Positions 28,168 through 37,782 of a DNA stretch of 64,000 nucleotides are shown here, one piece after another. Position 1 is the first letter of the stretch, and each line of letters starts with the position of its first letter. The stretch is from Rhizobacter terrae. GTDB taxonomy: Bacteria; Pseudomonadota; Gammaproteobacteria; Burkholderiales; Burkholderiaceae_C. Made by a program: the position numbers and the translations under genes. The stretch lies in contig NZ_QUSW01000001.1 in NCBI RefSeq assembly GCF_003852895.1, positions 186,001 through 250,000 on the forward strand. Direction: 5' to 3'. Below the pieces are notes generated by a model. It had not been told where the DNA came from and did no database searches. It worked only from the letters and a program-made list of their open reading frames with translations.

Positions 28168-28296
28168 TTACTTCTTCTTGGTGGCGGCGTCTTCGATGGA
28201 TTCACCGGCCTTCTTGATGTCCTTGCCGATGCCGTCGATGGTGTTGCAGGCGGCGAGGACGAACATGGCGGCAATGATGAGGAGCAGATTCTTCAT
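28168..28296 (-). CDS. Entericidin A/B family lipoprotein
   Basis: A 42-residue lipoprotein: MKNLLLIIAAMFVLAAC with lipobox LAAC (Cys17), then NTIDGIGKDIKKAGESIEDA, the conserved entericidin motif GxGxDxxxxGxxIxxAA. AGGGG lies six bases before the ATG. Entericidins in Escherichia coli are a toxin/antidote lipoprotein pair linked to stationary-phase lysis; single copies as here are widespread and functionally unsettled. It sits between leuC and leuD, a placement seen in related Burkholderiales, so it is co-transcribed with the leucine genes. Confidence 0.9.
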   Translation of the reverse strand: MKNLLLIIAAMFVLAACNTIDGIGKDIKKAGESIEDAATKKK

Positions 28297-28334
28297 ACGA
28301 TTCCCCTTCCAGATCCCAACGAGCTTTGTTGATG

Positions 28335-29744
28335 TCAGGCGATGCGGCGCACATCCACGAAATGCCCTTCCATCGCCGCCGCGGCCGCCATGGCTGGGCT
28401 GACGAGGTGGGTGCGGCCGCCGGCGCCCTGGCGGCCTTCGAAATTTCGGTTGGAGGTGGAGGCGCAGCGCTCGCCCGGCTCCAGCCGGTCGGCATTCATG
28501 GCCAGGCACATGGAGCAGCCCGGCTCGCGCCACTCGAAGCCCGCCGCCTTGAAGACCTGGTCGAGGCCTTCGCGCTCGGCCTGTTCCTTCACCAGGCCCG
28601 AGCCCGGCACCACCAGCGCCAGCTTCACGTTGGAGGCCACCTTGCCGCCGATGCGACGCACCACGGCCGCTGCCTCGCGCATGTCCTCGATGCGCGAGTT
28701 GGTGCACGAGCCGATGAACACCTTGTCGATCAGGATGTCGGAGATCGGCTTGTTCGGCTCCAGGTTCATGTAGGTCAGCGCCCGCTCGATCGCGCCGCGC
28801 TTGGCCGGGTCCTTCTCGCGGTCGGGGTCCGGCACGCGGTCTTCGATGGACAGCACCATCTCGGGCGAGGTGCCCCAGGTGACCTGCGGGCGGATGGTGG
28901 CGGCGTCGAGCTCGACCACCGCGTCCCAGTGCGCGTCAGCGTCGGAACGCAGCGTGCGCCAGTACTCCATGGCCTGCTGAAGCTCCAGGCCCTGCGGCGA
29001 GAACGGACGGCCCTGCACGTACTTCAGCGTGGTCTCGTCCACGCCGATCAAGCCGGCGCGCGCACCAGCCTCGATGGCCATGTTGCACACCGTCATGCGG
29101 CCTTCCATGCTCAGCGCGCGGATGGCGGAGCCCGCGAATTCGATGGTGTAGCCCGTGCCGCCGGCGGTGCCGATGCGGCCGATGATGGCCAGCACGATGT
29201 CCTTGGCGCTGCAGCCTTTGGCGAGGGTGCCTTCCACCTTCACCAGCAGGTTCTTGGCCTTCTTGGCCAGGAGCGTCTGCGTCGCCAGCACGTGCTCGAC
29301 TTCGCTCGTGCCGATGCCATGCGCCAGCGCACCGAAGGCGCCGTGGGTAGACGTGTGGGAGTCACCGCATACCACCGTCATGCCCGGCAGCGTCGCGCCC
29401 TGCTCGGGGCCGATCACGTGGACGATGCCCTGGCGCTTGTCGGTCATCTTGAACTGCGTGATGCCGTTGCGGTCGCAGTTCGCGTCGAGCGTGTCCACCT
29501 GCAGCTTGGACACCGGGTCGGCGATGCCGTGCGAGCGGTCGGTGGTGGGCACGTTGTGGTCGCTCACCGCCAGGTTGGCGGATATGCGCCAGGCCTTGCG
29601 CCCGGCCAGGTCCAGGCCTTCGAAGGCCTGGGGGCTGGTCACCTCGTGCAGCAGATGACGGTCGATGTAGAGGATGGCGGTGCCGTCTTCCTCGGTGTGA
29701 ACAACGTGTTCGTCCCAGATCTTGTCGTAGAGCGTGCGGGCCAT
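28335..29744 (-). CDS. leuC: 3-isopropylmalate dehydratase large subunit
   Basis: A 469-residue 4Fe-4S aconitase-family subunit. It starts [15 protein letters not shown] at the ATG at 29744 (an upstream frame extension to 29828 has no homology). It shows [21 protein letters not shown], the first cluster cysteine in [14 protein letters not shown] and the other two in [11 protein letters not shown], with [11 protein letters not shown] after them. It is first in the order leuC-entericidin-leuD-small membrane protein-leuB, and lies downstream of the terminator of the metalloprotease gene. Confidence 0.97.
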   Translation of the reverse strand: MARTLYDKIWDEHVVHTEEDGTAILYIDRHLLHEVTSPQAFEGLDLAGRKAWRISANLAVSDHNVPTTDRSHGIADPVSKLQVDTLDANCDRNGITQFKMTDKRQGIVHVIGPEQGATLPGMTVVCGDSHTSTHGAFGALAHGIGTSEVEHVLATQTLLAKKAKNLLVKVEGTLAKGCSAKDIVLAIIGRIGTAGGTGYTIEFAGSAIRALSMEGRMTVCNMAIEAGARAGLIGVDETTLKYVQGRPFSPQGLELQQAMEYWRTLRSDADAHWDAVVELDAATIRPQVTWGTSPEMVLSIEDRVPDPDREKDPAKRGAIERALTYMNLEPNKPISDILIDKVFIGSCTNSRIEDMREAAAVVRRIGGKVASNVKLALVVPGSGLVKEQAEREGLDQVFKAAGFEWREPGCSMCLAMNADRLEPGERCASTSNRNFEGRQGAGGRTHLVSPAMAAAAAMEGHFVDVRRIA

Positions 29745-29826
29745 GGTCTCTTGCAGTCGGTCTGCGCTTGACTTCGGTGAACCGCCGATTTTAGGCGCTG
29801 TGCCGGCCTTGACGGTGCGGCGCAGC

Positions 29827-29856
29827 AAAAAGGGGCGCGGATTTCTCCGCGCCCCT
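29827..29856 (-). terminator. Rho-independent terminator of the secreted-protein cassette
   Basis: An 11-bp perfect stem AGGGGCGCGGA / TCCGCGCCCCT (29831-29841, 29846-29856) with loop TTTC; on the minus strand it is followed by a run of T. It lies 24 bases past the metalloprotease stop and isolates it from leuC. Confidence 0.85.
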
Positions 29857-29880
29857 GTCTCGATGAAGGGAAAGTGTGGC

Positions 29881-31329
29881 TTACCAGCCGATGTCCTTCA
29901 GCAGTTCGAAGGTCAGGTCGGTAGGCAGCACCACGGAATGCAGCAGGTCGCCGTTGATCGCCGGTTCCATGATGAGGTTCGGGAAGGCGATGGTGTCGAA
30001 GTGCGACACCGACGAACCGCTCTGGAACGGGTTCGGCGCGAACAGGCGTGCCCGGCCGGCGGTGTCGGCACCGGCGTACTGCCCGGCATTGACGCCCAGC
30101 AGTGCCGTCACGCCCGAGGACGTGCGGGTGCGCTTGGACAAGGCCGCCTTCAGCAGGTTGCCGTCCGCCAGCGACACGCTGATCGCCGGGATGGTCACCG
30201 TCGGATCCGCACCGCCCAGGCCAGGCGCGCTGCCCACCGCGTTGTTGACCACGATCACCCCGATGGCGCCGGCGTTCTGCACGTTCTTGGCCTTGACCGC
30301 GAACGTACAGGTGCCGCGGTCGACCAGCGCGATGCGGCCGTTGACCGCCAGCGCATTGGCCGCGCTCAGCGGGGTACAGGCCAGGCCGGTCGAGGTGCCC
30401 GTGTCCACCACCGGCATCAGCGTGCCGCTCACGCCAGGCGACGACAGCGGCGGGCCGAAGGAGGCCGTGCCGATGTTGTAGGGTCCAGCCGCAGTGCCCG
30501 CTGCCGGTCCGCTGATGGTCAGCGCCGGGGTTCCCAGGCTGAGCACCTCAGGCACCTTGGCCGTCACGCCGGCACCGCTCCAGGTCAGCTTGCCGGTGTT
30601 CAGGGACGACGTCGCGCGCTGCGCGTCGGTCATGTTCACCCACAGCATGTTGGCCGTGTCGTCGTAGATGTAGTGATCCCAGATCGACGGGCGGCCATCG
30701 AACTGCGCACCGGTCGCGCCGCTGGTGAAGGTCTGGAAGCCCAGGCCGTGGCCAAACTCATGCAGCAGCACGGAGACCAGGTCGATCAGCGGGCCGTGGT
30801 TGTTGTCCAGGCCGAGGTAGAACGGCGAACCGGGCAGGCAGTCGGCGAACAGGCCCAGGCGCGAGTTGAAGCGCGCGCGGATGTCCTGGCCGTCCACCGG
30901 GTCGCCGGCGCTCAGGTTGGTTCCCGAGAGCTTGTTGGCCAGGGCCTGCGGATACCAGGTATTGGGCTTGCCCGCACCAGCGAAGTCGCGCCAGATGTTC
31001 CATGCGCCTGCGCTACCGAGCACGGCACTGCTGGCCGTGCAGGTCAGCGGCTCGAAGCTCGCGCGGATGGTGATGGTCTGGCTGCTGGTCAGCGTGGCGC
31101 CCCAGATGTCGGCCGCGGCCTGGAAGGCGTTGAGCCGCTGCTGGCCGAGCGTCGTGCCGGGATTTCCACCAACGGGTGCTGCCGGCGTCGGGTCGTTGAA
31201 GCCCTCGCCCGCGGCGTTCATGTTCAGGATGACGATGGTCGCCGCGGCCTGCGCCTGCATGGCCGACAGCGCCAGGGTGGCGGAGAAGGCCGCGCCGATC
31301 AGCGCGCCCAGGAACTTACTTTTCTTCAT
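29881..31329 (-). CDS. Secreted HExxH metalloprotease with inserted PA domain
   Basis: A 482-residue exported protein. Signal peptide [23 protein letters not shown] (written here as positions 31329-31261), cleaved near AQA. The zinc motif [12 protein letters not shown] places His190, Glu191 and His194 as the expected metal and catalytic residues, with a glycine two residues later as in metzincin-like enzymes. A protease-associated domain lies around 300-395 ([19 protein letters not shown], then [11 protein letters not shown]). The end [15 protein letters not shown] resembles a conserved family terminus. Its start codon lies inside the end of the upstream gene with AAGGAG seven bases before it, so the two are coupled. 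The substrate is unknown. Confidence 0.8.
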   Translation of the reverse strand: MKKSKFLGALIGAAFSATLALSAMQAQAAATIVILNMNAAGEGFNDPTPAAPVGGNPGTTLGQQRLNAFQAAADIWGATLTSSQTITIRASFEPLTCTASSAVLGSAGAWNIWRDFAGAGKPNTWYPQALANKLSGTNLSAGDPVDGQDIRARFNSRLGLFADCLPGSPFYLGLDNNHGPLIDLVSVLLHEFGHGLGFQTFTSGATGAQFDGRPSIWDHYIYDDTANMLWVNMTDAQRATSSLNTGKLTWSGAGVTAKVPEVLSLGTPALTISGPAAGTAAGPYNIGTASFGPPLSSPGVSGTLMPVVDTGTSTGLACTPLSAANALAVNGRIALVDRGTCTFAVKAKNVQNAGAIGVIVVNNAVGSAPGLGGADPTVTIPAISVSLADGNLLKAALSKRTRTSSGVTALLGVNAGQYAGADTAGRARLFAPNPFQSGSSVSHFDTIAFPNLIMEPAINGDLLHSVVLPTDLTFELLKDIGW

Positions 31330-31759
31330 AGGTGTGCTCCTTGTGGGAGTGGGCGACGGCAGTGGCGGCGGCCTTCGGGTCGAGGACCAGCCTCTCTGCG
31401 GTTTCCTTGCCGGTCACGCATTGCATGGCCAGCGATCCATCGGCCTTGCGGGTGATGACCGAGTACGACAGGAAGCTGTCGTTGACGCGATAGCGAACGC
31501 CGTTGGTGGAGCGGATTTCCACCGGGGCGCGCGTGTCGGGGTTGCTGCTCGGAGCGGCTGCGGTGGCGTCGGCGCGTGCCTTGGCCACGGCAGCGTCCAT
31601 CGCCTGGGCTTCTTCGGCGGTCGGGGCGCGAAGCTGTCCGGTCACCGGATCGCGCACGATGCGCATGCCCACGGCATCGGCCGCGAAGACCGGTGCCGAC
31701 ACGACGAGCGCGGAAATGACAGCAGCCAGGCCAGCGGCCCGGAACTTGATTTCAGCCAT
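31316..31759 (-). CDS. Small exported protein, conserved but uncharacterised
   Basis: A 147-residue protein with a cleavable signal (AAVISALVVSAPVFAAD). The mature part begins MRIVRDPVTGQLRAPTAEEAQAM, a motif met in several burkholderial secreted proteins of unknown role, then an Ala-rich helix and a small beta-rich C-terminal part (RSTNGVRYRVNDSFLSYSVI) with one Cys. It overlaps the metalloprotease by 14 bases and follows the PEP-CTERM gene by 16 bases. A chaperone, propeptide-like or inhibitor role for the protease is possible but is only inferred from the tight coupling. Confidence 0.75.
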   Translation of the reverse strand: MAEIKFRAAGLAAVISALVVSAPVFAADAVGMRIVRDPVTGQLRAPTAEEAQAMDAAVAKARADATAAAPSSNPDTRAPVEIRSTNGVRYRVNDSFLSYSVITRKADGSLAMQCVTGKETAERLVLDPKAAATAVAHSHKEHTYEEK

Positions 31760-31775
31760 GATGATTCCTTTCGTG

Positions 31776-32426
31776 TCAGGCGGACTTGCGGCGGCGCAGC
31801 GCCAGTGCAGCCAGGCCCAGCGCCATCAGCGCATAGGTCTCGGGTTCGGGCACGGCCACCGCCACGGTGTCGATGCCCATGTAGTTCGAGGTGTCGGCAC
31901 TGCCGAAGTACTCGAAGGCGAAGCGACCGACGCCGCCACCGCCCACGCCGGACAGCGTGACGGTGTATTGCGTCCAGCCGTCCACGGTGGCCACGGTGGG
32001 TGCGAGCACCTCGGTCACCATTTCGCTGCCGCCCAGGGCGGTCGAGCCGGCGAGCACGGCGAAGGTGTCGCTGAAGCCCGCACCGGCCGATCCGTCGCCG
32101 CGTGCATAGAACGTGAGGGTCACGTCAGACGCGAGCGAGAAGTACGGCGTGATGAGGAAGTTGTCGATGAACCCGCCCGGGGGTGCGGCCAGGTAGTTCG
32201 ACGCGATGTACGAGTTGGCGGCACCCGATTGCGACGAGAACGCCGTGGTGTTGTCACCTTGGAACCAAGGGGTACCGGACGACGGGGAACTGACGTTGGC
32301 CAGCACCCAGCCGCTGCCCGACAAGGTGGAGACGTCGTCGAACCCTTCGCTCAGCAGGTTGACGGCTTGGGATGTCGAGGCCAGCCCGGCCAATGCGAGG
32401 GCCGCGCTTATTTTTGCGATCTTCAT
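31776..32426 (-). CDS. PEP-CTERM sorting-domain protein
   Basis: A 216-residue exported protein with signal peptide MKIAKISAALALAGLASTSQA and a beta-rich body typical of choice-of-anchor J proteins (LSEGFDDVSTLSGSGW near the start). The C-terminal sorting signal is VPEPETYALMALGLAALALRRRKS: PEP motif, membrane helix, Arg-rich end. PEP-CTERM tails are processed by an exosortase; none is encoded in this window, so it must be elsewhere in the genome. GGAG lies five bases before the ATG at 32426. It is the first gene of the three-gene secreted cassette. Confidence 0.88.
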   Translation of the reverse strand: MKIAKISAALALAGLASTSQAVNLLSEGFDDVSTLSGSGWVLANVSSPSSGTPWFQGDNTTAFSSQSGAANSYIASNYLAAPPGGFIDNFLITPYFSLASDVTLTFYARGDGSAGAGFSDTFAVLAGSTALGGSEMVTEVLAPTVATVDGWTQYTVTLSGVGGGGVGRFAFEYFGSADTSNYMGIDTVAVAVPEPETYALMALGLAALALRRRKSA

Positions 32427-32682
32427 GAAAACTCCAGAATGAACCACGATTGGGCTCAAGGCGCAGGCCGTTTTCGGTGAAGCATGCTTTTGGCCGGCGT
32501 CTTCACCGGCCGTGGCACCTCTGGTAGAAATGCCGGTTCCGGTGACCCTCCTGGCACGTGACTTTTTCACGCGCAGCTTGCAGGCTAGGCTCCTAGTTCC
32601 CTGGTCGCAACCCCCTCGTTCATGGGCGGTAGCAACCCGAAGAGTGTTTCTCCGAGTTCCATCGGCCGGGACGGGCACAAAG
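32427..32682 (-). promoter_or_regulatory. Leader region of the PEP-CTERM gene with nested inverted repeats
   Basis: This intergenic stretch carries no gene. CGGTGAAG (32475-32482) and CTTCACCG (32501-32508) form perfect 8-bp arms, and GGCCGG (32492-32497) with CCGGCC (32506-32511) is an alternative stem, so two mutually exclusive hairpins can form. CTAGG/CCTAG at 32585-32596 is a further short palindrome. I see no convincing sigma-70 or sigma-54 promoter and no known riboswitch. Confidence 0.35.
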
Positions 32683-32716
32683 AAAAAGCCCCACCGTCTT
32701 TCGACGGCGGGGCTTT
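32683..32716 (-). terminator. Rho-independent terminator of gltA
   Basis: A stem of about 14 bp (AAAGCCCCACCGTC / GACGGCGGGGCTTT, one G-U wobble on the minus-strand RNA) with loop TTTC, followed on the minus strand by TTTTTCT. It lies 26 bases after the gltA stop. Confidence 0.85.
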
Positions 32717-32742
32717 GCTTTGCTGCGGTGCAGTTTGTGCGA

Positions 32743-34053
32743 TCAGCGCTTGTCCAGCGCCACCACGTCGCGTTTGGAAGCACCGTTGTAGAGCTGGCGC
32801 GGACGGCCGATCTTGTACTCGGGGTCGCCGATCATTTCGTTGAGCTGTGCGATCCAGCCCACAGTCCGTGCGAGGGCGAAGATGGCGGTGAACAGCGACA
32901 CCGGGATGCCGATGGCGCGCTGCACGATGCCCGAGTAGAAATCGACGTTCGGGTAGAGCTTGCGGGCGACGAAGTATTCGTCTTCCAGCGCAATCTTCTC
33001 CAGCTCCATCGCGAGCTTCAGGATCGGGTCGTTGGTCTTGCCCAGGGCGCCCAGCACCTCGTGGCAGGTCTCGCGCATCAGCTTGGCACGCGGGTCGTAG
33101 TTCTTGTACACGCGGTGGCCGAAGCCCATCAGCTTGACGTTGGAGTTCTTGTCCTTCACCTGCTTGATGAACTCGCCGATCTTCTCGACGCCGCCCATCT
33201 TCTGGACGTCTTCGAGCATGTTCAGCGCCGCCTCGTTGGCGCCACCGTGGGCCGGGCCCCACAGGCAGGCCACGCCTGCAGCGATGGCCGCGAACGGGTT
33301 GGTGCCCGACGAGCCGCACAGGCGCACGGTGGAGGTGGAAGCGTTCTGCTCGTGGTCGGCGTGCAGGATGAAGATGCGGTCGATGGCGCGCGTGAGCACG
33401 TCGTTGGGCACGTACTCTTCGCAGGGCGTGGCGAACATCATGCGCATGAAGTTCGCAGAGTACGACAGGTCGTTCTTCGGATAGATGTACGGCTGGCCGA
33501 TGCCGTACTTGTAGGCCATGGCCACCAGCGTGGGCATCTTGGCGATCAGGCGGATGGCCGAGATCTCGCGGTGCTGCGGGTTGTTGATGTCGGTGCTGTC
33601 GTGATAGAAGGCCGACAGCGCGCCCACCAGGCCGGTCATCACCGCCATCGGGTGGGCGTCACGGCGGAAGCCGCGCAGGAAGAACTGCATCTGCTCGTTG
33701 ACCATCGTGTGGCGCGTCACCAGGCCGTTGAACTCGGTCTTCTGCGTGGCGTTGGGCAGCTCGCCGTTGAGCAGCAGGTAGCAGGTTTCCAGGAAGTCGC
33801 ACTGCGTGGCCAGCTGTTCGATCGGGTAGCCGCGGTACAGCAGCTCGCCCTTGTCGCCGTCGATGTAGGTGATCTTCGACTGGCACGCCGCCGTCGAGAG
33901 AAAGCCCGGGTCATAGGTGAACTTGCCGGTCTGCGCGTAAAGCTTGCGGATGTCGATCACGTCCGGCCCGATGGAGCCTTTGTAGATCGGCAAATCCATG
34001 CTCGGGCTGCCGTCGGAGAACGCTAGGGTGGCTTTCACATCGGACGGGATCAT
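32743..34053 (-). CDS. gltA: Citrate synthase (type II)
   Basis: A 436-residue hexameric-type citrate synthase. It condenses oxaloacetate and acetyl-CoA. Active-site regions are [34 protein letters not shown] (catalytic His) and NVDFYSGIV (catalytic Asp). The N-terminal extension [16 protein letters not shown] is the Gram-negative NADH-sensitive type. It is last in the sdhCDAB-sdhE-gltA run, 70 bases after sdhE, and closed by a strong terminator. Confidence 0.97.
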   Translation of the reverse strand: MIPSDVKATLAFSDGSPSMDLPIYKGSIGPDVIDIRKLYAQTGKFTYDPGFLSTAACQSKITYIDGDKGELLYRGYPIEQLATQCDFLETCYLLLNGELPNATQKTEFNGLVTRHTMVNEQMQFFLRGFRRDAHPMAVMTGLVGALSAFYHDSTDINNPQHREISAIRLIAKMPTLVAMAYKYGIGQPYIYPKNDLSYSANFMRMMFATPCEEYVPNDVLTRAIDRIFILHADHEQNASTSTVRLCGSSGTNPFAAIAAGVACLWGPAHGGANEAALNMLEDVQKMGGVEKIGEFIKQVKDKNSNVKLMGFGHRVYKNYDPRAKLMRETCHEVLGALGKTNDPILKLAMELEKIALEDEYFVARKLYPNVDFYSGIVQRAIGIPVSLFTAIFALARTVGWIAQLNEMIGDPEYKIGRPRQLYNGASKRDVVALDKR

Positions 34054-34123
34054 GGTCGTTCCTTGAAGTGCTGGGAAATGGAGAGAGTGGGCTTTTGTCT
34101 CGGAGGGCTGGTCTTCGTCAGCT

Positions 34124-34390
34124 CTACTGCGGTGCGCGCATCAACTGCAGGACCTGCACGACCTCGTCGCGCGCGAGTTCGCCTTCCGGCTCCTTGCGCG
34201 CGAGGAAGAGATCCAGCAGGTCGTTGTCGGACAGGTCCATCAGGGCTTCGACGCCGCCCGCCTGCTCGGTCGTGAGCGAGTCGGCGTGGCGCTCGAAGAA
34301 GCGCTCGATGAACAGGTCGTTCTCCAAAAGGCCGCGCCGGCAGCGCCAGCGCAGCTTGGACAGGGCCCGTTCGTCGATGCGAGTGTGCAT
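34124..34390 (-). CDS. sdhE: FAD assembly factor SdhE
   Basis: An 88-residue helical protein that promotes covalent flavinylation of SdhA. The conserved RGxxE motif is seen in [19 protein letters not shown], and [17 protein letters not shown] is the second conserved block. It sits 37 bases after sdhB and before gltA, the standard beta-proteobacterial order, which supports the assignment. Confidence 0.95.
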   Translation of the reverse strand: MHTRIDERALSKLRWRCRRGLLENDLFIERFFERHADSLTTEQAGGVEALMDLSDNDLLDLFLARKEPEGELARDEVVQVLQLMRAPQ

Positions 34391-34427
34391 GGCGTCTCTT
34401 GCAGTGAGCTGAATGGGGTCTTGGCGC

Positions 34428-35132
34428 TCAGACGGCGCGGCGGACCATCAGCTCCTTGATCTTGCCGATGGCCTTGGTGGGGTTCAGTCCCTTGGGGCAC
34501 ACGTCGACGCAGTTCATGATGGTGTGGCAGCGGAAGAGCCGGTACGGGTCTTCCAGGTTGTCCAGCCGGTCGCCGGTGGCCTGGTCGCGGCTGTCGGCGA
34601 TGAAGCGGTAGGCCTGCAGCAAACCGGCGGGGCCGACGAACTTGTCGGGGTTCCACCAGAAGCTCGGGCAGCTCGTGGAGCAGCTCGCGCACAGGATGCA
34701 CTCGTACAGGCCGTTCAGCTCTTCGCGCTCCTCGGGCGACTGCAGGCGCTCCTTCTCGGGCGGCGCGTCGTCGTTGACGAGGTAGGGCTTGATGGAGTTG
34801 TACTGCTTGAAGAACTGCGTCATGTCCACGATCAGGTCGCGGATGACCGGCAGGCCGGGCAGCGGCTTGAGCACGATCGGGTCCTTGAGCGTGCGCATGT
34901 TGGTCAGGCACGCCAGGCCGTTCTTGCCGTTGATGTTCATCGCATCCGAGCCGCACACGCCTTCGCGGCAGGAGCGGCGGAAGCTGAGCGTCGGATCGAC
35001 CGCCTTGAGCTTCATCAGTGCATCAAGCAGCATGCGCTCGGAGCCGTCGAGCTCGACCTCGATGGTCTGCATGCGCGGCTTGGCGTCGGTGTCGGGGTCG
35101 TAGCGGTAGATCTGGAATACGCGCTTGGTCAT
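34428..35132 (-). CDS. sdhB: Succinate dehydrogenase iron-sulfur subunit
   Basis: A 234-residue subunit that carries electrons from SdhA FAD to the quinone site. The 2Fe-2S region is [20 protein letters not shown], and the 4Fe-4S and 3Fe-4S cysteines are in [16 protein letters not shown] and [17 protein letters not shown]. It starts [14 protein letters not shown]. It lies 24 bases after sdhA. Length and motifs are complete. Confidence 0.98.
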   Translation of the reverse strand: MTKRVFQIYRYDPDTDAKPRMQTIEVELDGSERMLLDALMKLKAVDPTLSFRRSCREGVCGSDAMNINGKNGLACLTNMRTLKDPIVLKPLPGLPVIRDLIVDMTQFFKQYNSIKPYLVNDDAPPEKERLQSPEEREELNGLYECILCASCSTSCPSFWWNPDKFVGPAGLLQAYRFIADSRDQATGDRLDNLEDPYRLFRCHTIMNCVDVCPKGLNPTKAIGKIKELMVRRAV

Positions 35133-35156
35133 GAGATTCTTTCGTGTCCCAACGAT

Positions 35157-36953
35157 TTAGAACGAGCGGACCTTGGGCGGAATGGACTCCACCGTGAGCG
35201 GCTTGAGGTTCACCGGCTTGTAGTCCAGGCGATTGCCTTCGCTGTACCACAGGGTGTGCTTCATCCACTCCTTGTCATTGCGGCCGTTCGGGAACTCGGG
35301 CGTGTCAGCGTAGTCGTCCACGGTGTGGGCACCGCGGCTTTCATGGCGGGCAGCAGCGGAGATCATCGTGGCCAGCGCCACTTCGATGAGGTTCTCCACT
35401 TCCAGCGCCTCGATGCGGGCGGTGTTGAACACCTTCGACTTGTCGGCGAGGTGGATGTTCTTCACGCGCTCGGCGATGGCCTTGATCTGGTGGACGCCCT
35501 CGTCCATCTTGGCCTGCGTGCGGAACACGCTGGCGTGGGCCTGCATGCTCTGGCGGATGTCGTTGGCGACGTCTTGCGCGTACTCGCCGCCGGTGCTGCC
35601 ATCGAGCTTGGCCAGGCGTGCCAGCGTGAAGTCGGCAGCGTCCTTGGGCAGTTCCTTGTGAGCCTTGGTCTTCAGCGCCGTATCGACGATGTGGTTGCCG
35701 GCCGCGCGGCCGAACACCAGCAGGTCCAGCAGCGAGTTCGTGCCCAGGCGGTTCGCGCCGTGCACGCTCACGCAGGCGCACTCGCCCACCGCGTACAGGC
35801 CGTTGACCACCGTGTTCGGGCCGTCCGCCGTCGGCACGACCACCTGGCCGTGGATGTTGGTCGGGATGCCGCCCATCTGGTAGTGGATGGTCGGCACCAC
35901 GGGAATCGGCTCCTTGGTGATGTCGACGTTGGCGAAGTTGTGGCCGATCTCGAACACCGAGGGCAGGCGCTTCATGATGGTCTCGGCGCCCAGGTGGGTC
36001 ATGTCGAGCACCACGTAGTCCTTGTTCGGACCACAGCCACGGCCTTCCTTGATCTCCTGGTCCATGCAGCGCGAGACGAAGTCACGCGGTGCGAGGTCCT
36101 TCAGCGTCGGGGCGTAGCGCTCCATGAAGCGTTCACCGTTGCTGTTGCGCAGGATGGCGCCTTCGCCACGGCAGCCCTCGGTCAGCAGCACGCCCGCGCC
36201 GGCCACGCCGGTCGGGTGGAACTGCCAGAACTCCATGTCTTCCAGCGGGATGCCGGCGCGCGCGGCCATGCCCAGGCCGTCACCGGTGTTGATGAAGGCG
36301 TTGGTGCTCGCCGCGAAGATACGCCCCGCCCCGCCGGTGGCCAGCAGCACGGTCTTGCCTTCGAGGATGTGCACCTCGCCGGTTTCCATTTCCAGCGCGG
36401 TCACGCCCAGCACGTCGCCGCTGTCGTCGCGGATGAGGTCCAGCGCCATCCACTCGACGAAGAACTGGGTGCGGGCCTTGACGTTCTGCTGGTACAGCGT
36501 GTGCAGCATGGCGTGGCCGGTGCGGTCGGCTGCGGCGCAGGCGCGCTGCACAGGCTTCTCGCCGTAGTTGGCGGTGTGACCGCCAAACGGACGCTGGTAG
36601 ATCGTGCCGTCCGGGTTGCGGTCGAAGGGCATGCCGAAGTGCTCGAGCTCGTACACGACCTTGGGCGCTTCGCGGCACATGAACTCGATCGCGTCCTGGT
36701 CGCCGAGCCAGTCAGAGCCCTTGACGGTGTCGAAGAAGTGGTAGTGCCAGTTGTCCTCGCTCATGTTGCCCAGCGAGGCGCCGATGCCGCCTTGCGCGGC
36801 CACGGTGTGCGAACGGGTCGGGAAGACCTTGGACAGCACGGCCACCGACAGGCCGGCGCGGGCGAGCTGCAGCGAGGCGCGCATGCCGGAGCCGCCGGCT
36901 CCGACGATGACCACGTCGAACTTGCGTTTGGAAATCGAGGCGGCCACGTTCAC
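35157..36953 (-). CDS. sdhA: Succinate dehydrogenase flavoprotein subunit
   Basis: A 598-residue catalytic subunit oxidising succinate to fumarate. The FAD dinucleotide-binding loop is FDVVIVGAGGSGMRASLQ, the covalent-FAD His is in PTRSHTVAAQGGI, and GGAGRIFAASTNAF and HPTGVAGAGVLLTEGCRGEG are the substrate-domain motifs. No ATG precedes the homology. The GTG at 36953 overlaps the sdhD stop (GTGA), like other coupled genes here. A second GTG at 36947, with better Shine-Dalgarno spacing, would shorten the protein by two residues. Either start gives a normal protein. Confidence 0.96.
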   Translation of the reverse strand: MNVAASISKRKFDVVIVGAGGSGMRASLQLARAGLSVAVLSKVFPTRSHTVAAQGGIGASLGNMSEDNWHYHFFDTVKGSDWLGDQDAIEFMCREAPKVVYELEHFGMPFDRNPDGTIYQRPFGGHTANYGEKPVQRACAAADRTGHAMLHTLYQQNVKARTQFFVEWMALDLIRDDSGDVLGVTALEMETGEVHILEGKTVLLATGGAGRIFAASTNAFINTGDGLGMAARAGIPLEDMEFWQFHPTGVAGAGVLLTEGCRGEGAILRNSNGERFMERYAPTLKDLAPRDFVSRCMDQEIKEGRGCGPNKDYVVLDMTHLGAETIMKRLPSVFEIGHNFANVDITKEPIPVVPTIHYQMGGIPTNIHGQVVVPTADGPNTVVNGLYAVGECACVSVHGANRLGTNSLLDLLVFGRAAGNHIVDTALKTKAHKELPKDAADFTLARLAKLDGSTGGEYAQDVANDIRQSMQAHASVFRTQAKMDEGVHQIKAIAERVKNIHLADKSKVFNTARIEALEVENLIEVALATMISAAARHESRGAHTVDDYADTPEFPNGRNDKEWMKHTLWYSEGNRLDYKPVNLKPLTVESIPPKVRSF

Positions 36954-37348
36954 AGTCTCCACAAAACTTGAATTGCCCAGCCGGCACAGCCGACCAGCCA
37001 CACGATGGTGAACACCTGCATCAGCAGGCGTGCACCGACGGGCTTCACATAGTCCATCCACACGTCGCGCATGCCGACCCAGGCGTGGTAGGCCAGCGAG
37101 ACGATGATGGTCAGCGTGAGCACGCGCATCCACTGCGGGTTGAAGATGCCGGCCCACTTGTCGTAGCCGATGATTTCCACGCGGTTGCCGGCAGCGTCCT
37201 TGACGTAGGCGGGCAGCAGGTATTGCACCAGCAGCACGACAGTGAAGATCGCCATGAGCACACCGGTGATGCGCTGCGCGAGCCAGTCGCGCAGGCCGTA
37301 GTGGGCGCCGACGACGACGCGCTTGGAACCGTAATTTGCTTCAGCCAT
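36950..37348 (-). CDS. sdhD: Succinate dehydrogenase membrane anchor subunit
   Basis: A 132-residue hydrophobic anchor with three membrane helices (ITGVLMAIFTVVLLVQYLLP, LTLTIIVSLAYHAWVGMRDV, LMQVFTIVWLVGCAGWAIQV). The haem-ligand/quinone region YHAWVGMRDVWMDYVKP is conserved in the family. It lies 8 bases after sdhC and overlaps sdhA by 4 bases. Confidence 0.95.
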   Translation of the reverse strand: MAEANYGSKRVVVGAHYGLRDWLAQRITGVLMAIFTVVLLVQYLLPAYVKDAAGNRVEIIGYDKWAGIFNPQWMRVLTLTIIVSLAYHAWVGMRDVWMDYVKPVGARLLMQVFTIVWLVGCAGWAIQVLWRL

Positions 37349-37356
37349 GTCGCGCC

Positions 37357-37782
37357 TCAGAAGAAGAACAGCTTGGCACCCAGCGCGATCGTGAGGATCA
37401 CGCTGACACCGATGGTGAACACGGAGGACTGGCGGCCGAACTCCTTGCTGACGGTGTGCGTCGCGTCCATGTAGAGGTGGCGCAGGCCGGCGATGAAGTG
37501 GTGCAGGTACGACCAGATGAGCGCCAGGGCCACGAGCTTGAAGAACCAGCCGGGCAGGAAACCGATGCCGGCCGTGAACACGCTCGTGAAGGTCATGTAC
37601 GAGATCTCGGACGTGAGGCTGACGTCGAACAGGTACACGATGAAGGGCAGCAGGAAGAACATCAGCATGCCGCTGCCGCGGTGCAGGATCGAGACGATCG
37701 CTGCAATGGGGTATTTGTACCCCGTGATGGCGTCCGTCAGACGCATGGTCCCAGGACGTTGTCTTGTCGTTGTCTCTGCCAT
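37357..37782 (-). CDS. sdhC: Succinate dehydrogenase cytochrome b556 subunit
   Basis: A 141-residue membrane subunit with three helices. SILHRGSGMLMFFLLPFIVY holds the Ser/Arg quinone-site signature (SIxHRxSG), and LHHFIAGLRHLYMD holds the conserved haem-ligand His. I start at the ATG at 37782 (MAETTTRQRPG), where family homology begins; an in-frame extension to 37830 is not conserved. It is first of the sdhCDAB operon, 90 bases from the gntR gene on the same strand. Confidence 0.96.
   Translation of the reverse strand: MAETTTRQRPGTMRLTDAITGYKYPIAAIVSILHRGSGMLMFFLLPFIVYLFDVSLTSEISYMTFTSVFTAGIGFLPGWFFKLVALALIWSYLHHFIAGLRHLYMDATHTVSKEFGRQSSVFTIGVSVILTIALGAKLFFF

Noticed and set aside
32427-32682. 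Cyclic-di-GMP (GEMM) riboswitch or sigma-54 promoter ahead of the PEP-CTERM gene
   Set aside because: A GG-N10-GC spacing exists but the flanking -24/-12 bases do not fit, and the GEMM core elements and tetraloop receptor are absent.
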